Positions 9,701 to 16,286 of a DNA stretch of 37,137 bases are shown here, piece by piece. A model generated the notes under the pieces. The model did not search any database. It was not told the DNA's origin and saw nothing but the letters and a program-made list of their open reading frames with translations. Position 1 is the stretch's first letter. The number at the start of each line of letters is the position of its first letter. The position numbers and the translations under genes were made by a program. This DNA is from J095 sp964407935 (lineage in GTDB: Bacteria; Chloroflexota; Anaerolineae; 4572-78; J111). The stretch covers positions 1 through 37,137 of the forward strand of contig CAYOXS010000017.1 of the NCBI GenBank assembly GCA_964407935.1. Reading direction: 5' to 3'.

Positions 9701-11564
9701 TGTGATCCAGACCATCTCGCTGCCCAATAGTGTGCGCGAAGCCGTGTGGCGGCGGATCCATCGCTTAACACCAAATACACAGGATTTTCTGCGTCAGGCC
9801 GCCGTGTTAGGGCAAAGATTTCGCTTTGAAGATATTTTAGCGCTCAGTGGTTTTTCAAAATGGGAGGCAATGGAATATCTGAGCCTGGCTATGGAAGAGC
9901 AGCTTGTTTGGGAAGACCGGGGCGGAAATACCTTTAACTTTGGCCACACCGAAATTCGAAGCGTACTTTACACTGATCTGAACGTCCTGCGCCGGCAAAT
10001 CCTGCATCGTCAGGCGGGTGAAATTCTGGAAAGCCAGCTATCCAAAAGAAACGCCCAGGCCATTGAGGAACTGGCCTGGCACTTTGAAGCCGCCGGTGAT
10101 GCCAAACGAGCCTTACCGTACAGCTTTAAGGCGGCTCAGCAAGCCCAAGCGGCCTACGCCAACGACTCAGCGTTGCATTGGTACGAACGCTCGCTGCGTT
10201 TACTGGCCCGGCCCGACGTGGTGGATGATGATTCAGAATTACCACTGGCCATTTATGAGTCGATGGGCAAATTGTTGGCGCTCATGGGACGTTATGAAGA
10301 TGCTTTAACAAAGTATGATCTGGCCCGGGAAGAGCTTGAAGTGTTGCACCCGCAGCACTACCCGTTGCGGCGGTTAATTGGAATTTATCAGAGTATTGCC
10401 GAAGTATACAAGAAAAAGGGTGAAATTGACTCGGCTTTTGATTATCTGAACAAGGGGCTGGGGCTACAGGCTGGCAGCCAACCCACCGTAGAAACCGCTT
10501 TGGCTTATCTGGATGGTGCGGTGCTGTTTTTGCGCCAGAGCAACACCTCACAGGCGTTAGAGTGGTGCGAACGCGGCCTTGATTTGGCCTCGCAGATAAA
10601 ATCCCAGGCAGGACAACAGGCCATTGGCCGGGCATATTACGTGCTTGGCAACGTGTACAGCCAGCTTGGGCAGTTATCTCAGGCGGCCCAATTCTGCCGG
10701 CAAAGTATTCAGATTTATGAGCAGCTTGGCGACCTGGTCAAGCAGTCTACGGCGCTTCTTAATTTGGGGATTGTCTATTACGAGCAGGGTAACTGGGAGC
10801 GCGCCAGCGAAGTTTACTACCAGAGTCTGGCCATCAAACAAAAAATTGGCGATGTTTTTGGGCAGGGCCAGGTAAGTAATAACCTTGGCAACCTGCAAAT
10901 GGAGCGCGGTGACTGGCAACAGGCGGCTGAACTGTTTGAGCAAAGTCTGGCCATCTGGCAAAAAACGGGCGCCATCGGTGAAGAGGCAAATACGCTCAGT
11001 AATTTTGCCCAGTTGCACATTTATCTGGAAAAAGACCTGGACCAGGCGCAGGCTTATCTGGAACGCAGCCAGGCGCTCTTCCTGGAAGTGGGGTCTGATG
11101 AATTCAAGTCTGAGCTGGAACGCCGCTGGAGCGAACTGCACATCAAAAAAAACAACCTTGATCTGGCCCTGGCCTATGCTTTACGTTCGGTGAAGCACGC
11201 CGCCGAGTTTGATGACCCGCTCGAAGAAGGCATATCCCATCGAACTCTGGGTATTGTGCAGTGGCGCTTGGGCCGGTATCAATCGGCCGAGTCCAGTTTG
11301 CAGTACAGCCTGGAAATTCTGAGCAAGCTGAAGAGCGAATACGAAACAGCCAGAACCAGGTTAATACTGGCTCAGTTAAAGTTTGAAACCCATGCCGTAG
11401 CTGAAGCCAGCGCCCACTTGGCCGAGGCAATGGTCACCCTGAAAAAATTAAAAACACGGCCAGCGCTCAGTCAGGCCCGTCAACTGGCCCAGGCCATTTC
11501 TCAGGAAACCCAGGAAATGGTAATTCAAAAAGAGTGGATATCTCTGAAAAGTTGGATCGAATAG
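6756..11564 (+). CDS. Metallo-beta-lactamase fold / STAS / pseudokinase / AAA-type ATPase / TPR fusion protein
   Basis: This is a 1602-residue multidomain regulator starting at GTG. Residues 1-315 are an MBL-fold hydrolase: IWGARGSIPSP, TAGGNTTCVEV, the zinc motif SHLHWDH (His107, His109, Asp111, His112), and later zinc-ligand regions NAHPGK and VDWGHSS. Residues about 320-430 look like a STAS domain. Residues about 447-710 have an Hanks-type kinase fold that keeps VIK (Lys476) and APEQ, but the catalytic loop reads HGNLKPTN (Asn568 for Asp) and DFG is GFG (585-587), so it is probably a pseudokinase. An AAA_16/ORC-type ATPase follows, with Walker A GESGIGKT near 743-750. The rest is about ten TPRs. 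It has no DNA-binding output, but the downstream receiver/kinase gene overlaps its end by 31 bases, suggesting translational coupling and a shared complex. Large kinase-ATPase-TPR-GAF-kinase proteins are known in this phylum; the MBL head is unusual. Confidence 0.88.
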   Translation: MKIRIWGARGSIPSPLKPAEVERKLHQAILGMPAIDTNDSEAVWSYIKSLPALVRGTAGGNTTCVEVQAGGETFIIDAGSGLRDLGLELMKGPCGRGEGTLHLLFSHLHWDHIQGFPFFVPAHIPGNRIFIYSLHDAHLGLNTQQNPLNFPVSLEHMNATIEFKRLQVGQPFQVGSVTLNTLENAHPGKSYSFRFEDDHSIFVQSSDSEYKRLDEVTLQPYVDFFRDADALVFDAQYTLEDVWRHKVDWGHSSALIGVDLAQAAGVKKLILFHYDPTYSDNQLLDIQASAIAYRDQNAKQSHCEILLAYEGMTLDLTPPGTVNLAVANDGRAAILTPTRIFDERGIDQLSHQLAKLRQQDTLSKSIIDLSHVERLTTSSLKSLVTLNQERQGEPIVLAAPSNAVRQVIELGGFADQFIIYPSVEAALTAVKTREALNLPGNLIKKRYQIESKLGASLLGTTLQAIDTQTNNPVVIKLLNPILARDTASPVFRQMSKLGGLTHHAIAKVIDWGNIDDNYFVVEEYIAGQTLEDLLAANIELPFDQIFDIAINLNMALEHLHNHGIVHGNLKPTNIFLTGNGIRISGFGQGRLVEGRNLLNAPLVQLNPTYLAPEQILGQPVDARVDLYAMGVTLYRLFTGELPFAGSDQEIMLAQLQQTPRSPREINPTLSLALEHLVLKLLAKNPNERYASARQVRQLTHSALNPMQIQSSEALVGREQPLAALKEMWGKARSGAGQLVFVSGESGIGKTRLIQHAATHCAPPVLLVGSCNELNGSSAYHPFAELLQAYLATVPPEFYDDEIRMLLANFTRIVPQIKQILPELTEPPALDPKLEQLRLMTSLTQFVKLATQKRPWFIVLENLQWADQNSLELLRHLCYHLPAMSLLILATYRDTEVDPGHPLMKAINTISSSPICHHQHLNRLDQPQVAQLLANLLQQSVPDHFSQTIFQHTSGNPFYVEEITRSLIKDGVVTRQQNSWQFPVIQTISLPNSVREAVWRRIHRLTPNTQDFLRQAAVLGQRFRFEDILALSGFSKWEAMEYLSLAMEEQLVWEDRGGNTFNFGHTEIRSVLYTDLNVLRRQILHRQAGEILESQLSKRNAQAIEELAWHFEAAGDAKRALPYSFKAAQQAQAAYANDSALHWYERSLRLLARPDVVDDDSELPLAIYESMGKLLALMGRYEDALTKYDLAREELEVLHPQHYPLRRLIGIYQSIAEVYKKKGEIDSAFDYLNKGLGLQAGSQPTVETALAYLDGAVLFLRQSNTSQALEWCERGLDLASQIKSQAGQQAIGRAYYVLGNVYSQLGQLSQAAQFCRQSIQIYEQLGDLVKQSTALLNLGIVYYEQGNWERASEVYYQSLAIKQKIGDVFGQGQVSNNLGNLQMERGDWQQAAELFEQSLAIWQKTGAIGEEANTLSNFAQLHIYLEKDLDQAQAYLERSQALFLEVGSDEFKSELERRWSELHIKKNNLDLALAYALRSVKHAAEFDDPLEEGISHRTLGIVQWRLGRYQSAESSLQYSLEILSKLKSEYETARTRLILAQLKFETHAVAEASAHLAEAMVTLKKLKTRPALSQARQLAQAISQETQEMVIQKEWISLKSWIE

Positions 11565-14221
11565 AATCCTCCTTGCTAATGACAAAAGAAGAGCAATCTC
11601 AGCAAAGCCAGTTGCCAACTGTTCTTGTTGTTGATGATGATCCGACAAATTTGCAGGTTACGTTTGAACTGCTAAAACAGGTTGGCATTTTGGTAAAAAT
11701 TGCCCACAATGGCGAACGGGCGCTGCAACAGCTCGAACACACCTCTGTCGATCTGATTCTGCTTGATATTATGATGCCCGGGTTGAGCGGCATTGAAACG
11801 TGCAACCGGCTAAAAAGCCAGCCCCACACCCGGGATATTCCCATTATTTTTATGACCGCGCTGGCCGACGTTGGCAGCATTACCAAAGCCTTTGAAGCTG
11901 GCGGCAGCGATTACATCACCAAACCCTGCTTTCACCAGGAGTTGCTGGCCAGGGTGAATACCCATCTGAAAATCCGCCAGCTCTACAAAAATCTCAAAAC
12001 CCGTAACGCAGAGCTTCAGCACAACGTTACAGCACTGCAAGCCACTCAGCAAGCGTTGCAACTGGCCCACACCGAACTTGAAGCCCGCGTAAAAGAACGC
12101 ACCGCCGACCTGGAAGCGGTTAACAGCCGGCTTGAAAAGAACATTTTAGAGCAGCGCTGGACAGAACGCGCCCTGCGTGAGAGCGAACGCCGGTTTCGGC
12201 ACGTGATCGCCTCCATTAGCGATCATATTTACGTGATGCGTATCACTCAGGATGGCCAGCAGCGAATTATTTATCTTTCGCCCAAAATTGAGGCGATAAG
12301 TGGGTACTCGCAGTCAAAATTCCTCAATAACGTTGATTTCTGGCCTTCATTTGTGGTTCACCCGGATGATCAACACATTGCAAAACATCAGTGGACCACA
12401 TTAAGCAAGCAAAGAAACAGTGAAGTTGTGTACCGCATCATTCGCGCCGATGGTTCGGTGATTTGGGTTAGAGACAGCGCGCGCGTGGCCAAAGAAGCCG
12501 ATGAATTGGCCATTTACGGCGTAATCAGTGATATCACCTCACGGATTCAGTTGCAGGAGCGTCTGCAAGCCATTCGGAAAACCAGCCAGGAATTGACGCT
12601 GCTGCACGATGAAACCGCAATTCTGAAGGAAGTGTTTCAAATTATCGGCGATGTGATAGAGTTTAGCCGGGCTTCCTACGCCCTGTTAAACGAAAACAAG
12701 GATCGGCTTGAATACTGGTCCTTTTCACCGGAAGGCTGGCAGCGAGGCATCACGCTGGCTGTCGGCGCAGAGAAGGGCATTGGCCCGCTGGTGGTGCGCA
12801 CCGGGCAGGCCATATTGATCAGCGACGCGCGCAAGGATGCCCGTTATGTTTCTTGCCACCCGGATTGGTCGGCTCGCGCGGAGCTGTGTGTTCCCATGAA
12901 AATCAAGGAACAGGTGATTGGCGTGCTTAATGTGGAAAGCGACCAGCCAGGTTGCTTTACCCGGGATGACCAGCTTTTGCTGCAAACGCTGGCCGATCAA
13001 TCGGCGGTGGCCATCCAGAGTGCGCGCCTTTACGCTGAAGTTGAAAACCGGGCGGCCCAGATTGGCGCTCTGGCGGCTGCCGGCCGGGCCTTGAGTTCCA
13101 CCCTTGACCTGGAAACCGTGCTGAACCAGACGATGGACGTTGCCCGGCAATTGCTGGCGGCGCAGGGTGTGGCCGTGCTCTTGCACAACCCGGGCCAGGA
13201 TAACCTGTATTTTGCGGCGGCTGCCAGCCCTGGCTCAGAGGTGATGATTGGCCAACCTGTGCCGCTGCAAAACAGCGTGGCCGGCTGGTCTTTTGTTAAC
13301 AACGAGCCTGTTTTGGTGACCAATGCCACCAAAGACCCGCGCTTTTACAATGGTATCGATCAGGTTACGGGCCTGGTAACCCAATCGCTGCTGGCGGTAC
13401 CGTTAGTACACCGTCAGCAAAAAATTGGCGTATTGGAAGCCGCCAACAAAGAAACTGGCAGTTTCAGCCGCGGTGACCTGAAAAAACTAGAAACCCTGGC
13501 TTACTCGGCGGCTATTGCAATTGCCAACGCCCGCCTGTTTTCACAGGTGCAAATGGGACGGGAGCAATTACGTCATCTGGCTCAGGAAGTTGTTAACGCC
13601 CAGGAAGAAGAACGGCAGCGCCTGTCTTATGAACTTCACGACGATGTGGGCCAAACCCTCACTGCGCTCAAATTGGCGTTGGAGTTGCTGCAAACTGATT
13701 TGCCGGATAGCTGTAATTTTCTGGACAAAAGAATTGGCAAGGCGATTGATCTGACCATCGCCCTGACTCAACGGCTGCGCAGCCTGGCTCGTGACCTGCG
13801 CCCACCAGCGCTGGATGTTACCGGCTTGAATGGCGCGCTGGAGGATCACTGCGCTGAATTTGCCGATAGGCTGGGCATTGAGATTGTTTACAAGGGGCAG
13901 GAACTTGCCAAAGCGCCTGAGCAAGCCAAAATATTTCTGTACCGTTGCGTGCAAGAGGCCCTTAACAACGTTGCCAAACATGCCAAAGCCAGCCGCGTGG
14001 TGGTAACGCTCAAAACGCTCGGAGAGTTGGTTCAGCTTTCTGTTGAGGATAACGGAATTGGGTTTGATGTTGAGGCAGTTGCCGCTTTGCCCCCACGTGT
14101 TCACGGCATTGGCCTGTTGGGGCTTCAGGAACGCCTGGAGATGTTAGGCGGTCATTATGAAATTGCATCGCAGCCCGGACAGGGCACAACACTGACCGTG
14201 CGGTTGCCCCTGGAAGGATAA
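11534..14221 (+). CDS. Receiver-PAS-GAF-GAF-HisKA_3 sensor kinase (NarX/LiaS-type core)
   Basis: This 895-residue protein starts with a receiver domain (about 27-150; Asp78 in LILLDIMMPG, ITKP lysine motif). A coiled coil leads to PAS (about 213-338), GAF (about 350-500) and GAF (about 515-670). The HisKA_3 segment has the H-box RLSYELHDDVGQTLTAL with phospho-acceptor His702. A HATPase_c ends in VEDNGIGFD and GIGLLGLQERLEMLGG, typical of the NarX/DegS/LiaS kinase class. Kinases of this class normally phosphorylate LuxR/NarL-type regulators, and exactly such a gene starts 4 bases downstream. The GTG start at 11534 overlaps the previous gene by 31 bases; an in-frame ATG at 11579 (residue 16) still leaves the receiver intact. 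Neither start has a clear ribosome site, so coupling is likely. Confidence 0.92.
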   Translation: MDISEKLDRIESSLLMTKEEQSQQSQLPTVLVVDDDPTNLQVTFELLKQVGILVKIAHNGERALQQLEHTSVDLILLDIMMPGLSGIETCNRLKSQPHTRDIPIIFMTALADVGSITKAFEAGGSDYITKPCFHQELLARVNTHLKIRQLYKNLKTRNAELQHNVTALQATQQALQLAHTELEARVKERTADLEAVNSRLEKNILEQRWTERALRESERRFRHVIASISDHIYVMRITQDGQQRIIYLSPKIEAISGYSQSKFLNNVDFWPSFVVHPDDQHIAKHQWTTLSKQRNSEVVYRIIRADGSVIWVRDSARVAKEADELAIYGVISDITSRIQLQERLQAIRKTSQELTLLHDETAILKEVFQIIGDVIEFSRASYALLNENKDRLEYWSFSPEGWQRGITLAVGAEKGIGPLVVRTGQAILISDARKDARYVSCHPDWSARAELCVPMKIKEQVIGVLNVESDQPGCFTRDDQLLLQTLADQSAVAIQSARLYAEVENRAAQIGALAAAGRALSSTLDLETVLNQTMDVARQLLAAQGVAVLLHNPGQDNLYFAAAASPGSEVMIGQPVPLQNSVAGWSFVNNEPVLVTNATKDPRFYNGIDQVTGLVTQSLLAVPLVHRQQKIGVLEAANKETGSFSRGDLKKLETLAYSAAIAIANARLFSQVQMGREQLRHLAQEVVNAQEEERQRLSYELHDDVGQTLTALKLALELLQTDLPDSCNFLDKRIGKAIDLTIALTQRLRSLARDLRPPALDVTGLNGALEDHCAEFADRLGIEIVYKGQELAKAPEQAKIFLYRCVQEALNNVAKHAKASRVVVTLKTLGELVQLSVEDNGIGFDVEAVAALPPRVHGIGLLGLQERLEMLGGHYEIASQPGQGTTLTVRLPLEG

Positions 14222-14225
14222 CATT

Positions 14226-14873
14226 ATGATCAAAATCATTGTTGCCGAAGATCACCATCTGGTTCGAGAAGGAATCCTGTCGCTGCTGGAAAAAGCAGAG
14301 GATATTGAGATTGTCGCCGAAGCCGAAGATGGCGAAGAGGCCGTACAGTTAGTTCAGCAGTATCGGCCCGATGTACTGTTGACGGATATTGGCATGCCGC
14401 GGCTCAACGGTATTCAGGCGGCTGAAAAAATTCGTGATATGGGGCTGGAAACCCGGGTAGTTATCCTTTCTATGCACTCCAACAAAAGCCTGATCCGCCA
14501 GAGTATGCGCAGCGGGGCCAAGGGTTACGTCCTCAAAAGCGGCATCAAAGATGAACTGCTGATGGCGCTCCGGGCCGCCGCCCGCAACGGCACCTATTTA
14601 AGCCCGGAAGTCTCAGAACTGCTGATGGCCGACTTTGGAACCCCCGCCGCAGAAGGGCAAGACAGTTTTGATCAGCTCAATACCCGTGAGCGCGAAATTC
14701 TAAAACTCATTGCCGAAGGCCACACCAACAAATCCATTGCCGATTTGATGCACTTGAGCGTTAAAACTATTGAAAAAGACCGAACCTCTCTGTTAGAAAA
14801 GTTACAGGTGCGTGATCTGGCCAGCCTGATCCGGTTGGCCATGAAACACGGCCTTATTTTTGACGAAGATTAG
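14226..14873 (+). CDS. NarL/FixJ-family response regulator
   Basis: This is a 215-residue regulator with a receiver domain (1-120): acidic residues Glu8 and Asp9, phospho-acceptor Asp54 in DVLLTDIGMP, the switch region VVILSMHS and the conserved lysine in YVLKSG. The C-terminal LuxR-type HTH (about 148-207) contains LNTREREILKLIAEG, then TNKSIADLMHLSVKTIEKDR as recognition region. The ATG follows GGAAGG by 7 bases and sits 4 bases behind the HisKA_3 kinase stop, so the two are a probable cognate pair. It is the only DNA-binding response regulator seen in the window and lies at the end of an operon headed by promoter A. That makes it my best candidate for binding the TAGGG/CCCTA operators, including its own promoter. 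This link is inference from location and architecture. Confidence 0.95.
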   Translation: MIKIIVAEDHHLVREGILSLLEKAEDIEIVAEAEDGEEAVQLVQQYRPDVLLTDIGMPRLNGIQAAEKIRDMGLETRVVILSMHSNKSLIRQSMRSGAKGYVLKSGIKDELLMALRAAARNGTYLSPEVSELLMADFGTPAAEGQDSFDQLNTREREILKLIAEGHTNKSIADLMHLSVKTIEKDRTSLLEKLQVRDLASLIRLAMKHGLIFDED

Positions 14874-14907
14874 CCCCGCTATTTTTTCACTCTCAAAAAA
14901 AATCAGT

Positions 14908-14947
14908 TGACCCGGTCATAATTTTTTTTGACTGGGTCATATGTTTT
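14908..14947 (+). terminator. Terminator after the response regulator
   Basis: An 11-base stem, TGACCCGGTCA at 14908-14918 and TGACTGGGTCA at 14929-14939 with one G-U pair, is followed within three bases by five T. The loop is itself T-rich. It ends the 4879-14873 operon. The remaining sequence to 15123 is AT-rich and shows no gene. Confidence 0.75.
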
Positions 14948-15123
14948 TAAACCGAAATCAGCTTAACCCCCACACGTTTCAGCCAAATGAAACGTCAACA
15001 TGCCCTAAAGAAATTACAATCACTCGCTTGCAAATCATCAAGTTCTTAATAAGAAACTTATCATTCCTTTGCGTGTAGTTTAGCTTTGCAGGCGAGCAAT
15101 ACAGATTAAATGTCAACAGAACC

Positions 15124-15189
15124 TTAGGGACGTTTTTATAAAACGTAGGGCGCTGCCCTATGTTACACGTTGCCATCTTCTGATATAGT
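15124..15189 (+). promoter_or_regulatory. Regulated promoter B of the Pro-rich NSWGG peptide
   Basis: The half-site TTAGGG (15124-15129) is followed 21 bases later by the inverted repeat GTAGGG-N5-CCCTAT (15145-15161). Exactly 22 bases on is the -10 hexamer TATAGT (15184-15189). No -35 box is visible. A perfect 17-base palindrome, ACGTTTTTATAAAACGT (15130-15146), fills the gap between the two sites. The predicted start near 15196 gives a leader of about 34 bases to the ATG at 15230 and excludes an upstream in-frame ATG at 15170. Confidence 0.8.
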
Positions 15190-15229
15190 CAATACTACGA
15201 GCATACTATATTTATTCGGAGGGTTATCT

Positions 15230-15487
15230 ATGAAACGGAAAGCACTTGTTGTTCTTTTGGCCGGGGTAACATTTATGTCTGCTCTGGGAGTTGTCGCTGC
15301 GCTGTTGGGTATCAGACCAGCTTCGGTTAAAACGGAGCCTGCGGCGCAAATGCCGCCCACCCACACCAAACTGGCGCCAGCGGTAATTGCCTGGAGTCCG
15401 TCGCCGCCACCCCCGCCCCCCGCTCCCGCCCCCGCCCCCAAGCCCGGTGGACTTTCACACACGGATGGCAATTCCTGGGGCGGCTGA
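15230..15487 (+). CDS. Small membrane-anchored Pro-rich peptide ending in GNSWGG
   Basis: This is an 85-residue protein. Start choice: GGAGGG at 15218-15223 lies 6 bases before ATG 15230, and promoter B places the transcript start after the other in-frame ATG. MKRK is followed by a hydrophobic segment (about 5-27, ALVVLLAGVTFMSALGVVAA), so it is either a signal peptide or an N-terminal anchor. A short spacer and a Pro/Ala stalk (PSPPPPPPAPAPAPKPGG) follow, and the chain ends HTDGNSWGG. The stalk would hold the C-terminal motif away from the membrane on the outer face. The final GNSWGG is identical to the hexapeptide repeated 15 times in the protease at 20398 and to the end of the peptide at 19482. 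I know no family for it. Function unknown; candidate displayed or released peptide. Confidence 0.85.
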   Translation: MKRKALVVLLAGVTFMSALGVVAALLGIRPASVKTEPAAQMPPTHTKLAPAVIAWSPSPPPPPPAPAPAPKPGGLSHTDGNSWGG

Positions 15488-15497
15488 GCCAGCTTCC

Positions 15498-15579
15498 GGT
15501 GACAGGCATTGGCCTCAACTCGAAAGAGCGTCAACGGCGACGCCCTCTGTTTTGCATCAGATGCCTGTCACCACTTTTT
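15498..15579 (+). terminator. Long intercistronic hairpin, probable attenuator
   Basis: A perfect 12-base inverted repeat, GGTGACAGGCAT (15498-15509) and ATGCCTGTCACC (15561-15572), is followed by ACTTTTT. The 51-base interior can form a second stem (AGAGCGTC with GACGCCCTCT). It lies between the Pro-rich peptide and the next gene. It could end most transcripts and so keep the peptide in excess over the downstream genes, or stabilise the peptide mRNA. Confidence 0.6.
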
Positions 15580-15605
15580 GCCGATTTCTACAAGGACAAT
15601 GAGCT

Positions 15606-16214
15606 ATGAATCGCCAGCAAATTTCTGTCATCGATATGTTGACTTTTATTCTGTTCATCCCGTTCATTGTCTTTGTATTTTCAGCAACGGGTTGGCTGTT
15701 ATTAAGGCTGGTTACCCCGACTTCAGACCAGGCCAGACCCGAACTGGTTAGAATCCGGCATACGTTGCCGCCCCTGCGGCCGGTTACGTCGGCGCCAGCG
15801 ATGGCTGTGATTGAATCGGCCCCGGCTCAACTCGAACCGGCTGCCATTCCAGCCGAAGAAGTTCAATCCGAGCCGGAAGTGGTAGTTGACCTCGTTGGAC
15901 TGATGGAAACCCGGGTGATGGCCCAAACGCCTGTGGAGCAGCCGCCGGCTGTCGCGCCCCAACCCGCGTCCGTTGTGGCTAACGTTGAATCAACATCGAT
16001 GGGCGAGGTGGCCCTCCAACCGGTTGTTGTTGCCGAGACAGAACCCGTGCCTCAACCGTCGCCGGTCACCGTGGCTAACGAGCAGCCTATTGAAACGCAG
16101 GTTGAAGCTGCTGCGCCGATCCCCACCGCGACGCCGCTGCCGCCGCTGTTCGATCCATCCTCTCCGCCAGACGTTTCATTTTTTGATCAACTTCTGGAGC
16201 AGGTTAGTCAATAA
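15606..16214 (+). CDS. Single-pass membrane protein with Pro/Val/Glu-rich extracytoplasmic region
   Basis: This 202-residue protein is not recognised. A short N-terminus is followed by one strong membrane helix (about 9-36, VIDMLTFILFIPFIVFVFSATGWLLLRLV). The remaining 165 residues are low-complexity: repeated Pro, Ala, Val, Glu and Gln, including several VV-AETEPVP-like stretches, and end FDPSSPPDVSFFDQLLEQVSQ. AAGGA at 15592-15596 precedes the ATG by 9 bases. It carries no NSWGG motif. It lies between the Pro-rich NSWGG peptide and a GAF kinase and is likely co-transcribed past the hairpin at 15498. Such Pro-rich single-pass proteins often span the cell wall and link an envelope component to the membrane, but nothing here fixes a role. 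Confidence 0.75.
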   Translation: MNRQQISVIDMLTFILFIPFIVFVFSATGWLLLRLVTPTSDQARPELVRIRHTLPPLRPVTSAPAMAVIESAPAQLEPAAIPAEEVQSEPEVVVDLVGLMETRVMAQTPVEQPPAVAPQPASVVANVESTSMGEVALQPVVVAETEPVPQPSPVTVANEQPIETQVEAAAPIPTATPLPPLFDPSSPPDVSFFDQLLEQVSQ

Positions 16215-16233
16215 AAATTTTGGTTAAACCACC

Positions 16234-16248
16234 CTGGCGTGCCGCCAG
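16234..16248 (+). other. Small GC hairpin ahead of the GAF kinase gene
   Basis: CTGGCG (16234-16239) and CGCCAG (16243-16248) form a perfect six-base stem with a three-base loop. No T-run follows. It lies about 40 bases before the preferred kinase start and could affect message stability or translation. Confidence 0.35.
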
Positions 16249-16286
16249 TGTAATTGAATAACCCGAGCACGAATGGAGTCAAGGCT

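Noticed and set aside
15170..15229. Upstream start for the Pro-rich peptide at 15170
   Set aside because: It would precede the -10 hexamer at 15184-15189, whereas ATG 15230 has GGAGGG and produces a normal signal or anchor segment.
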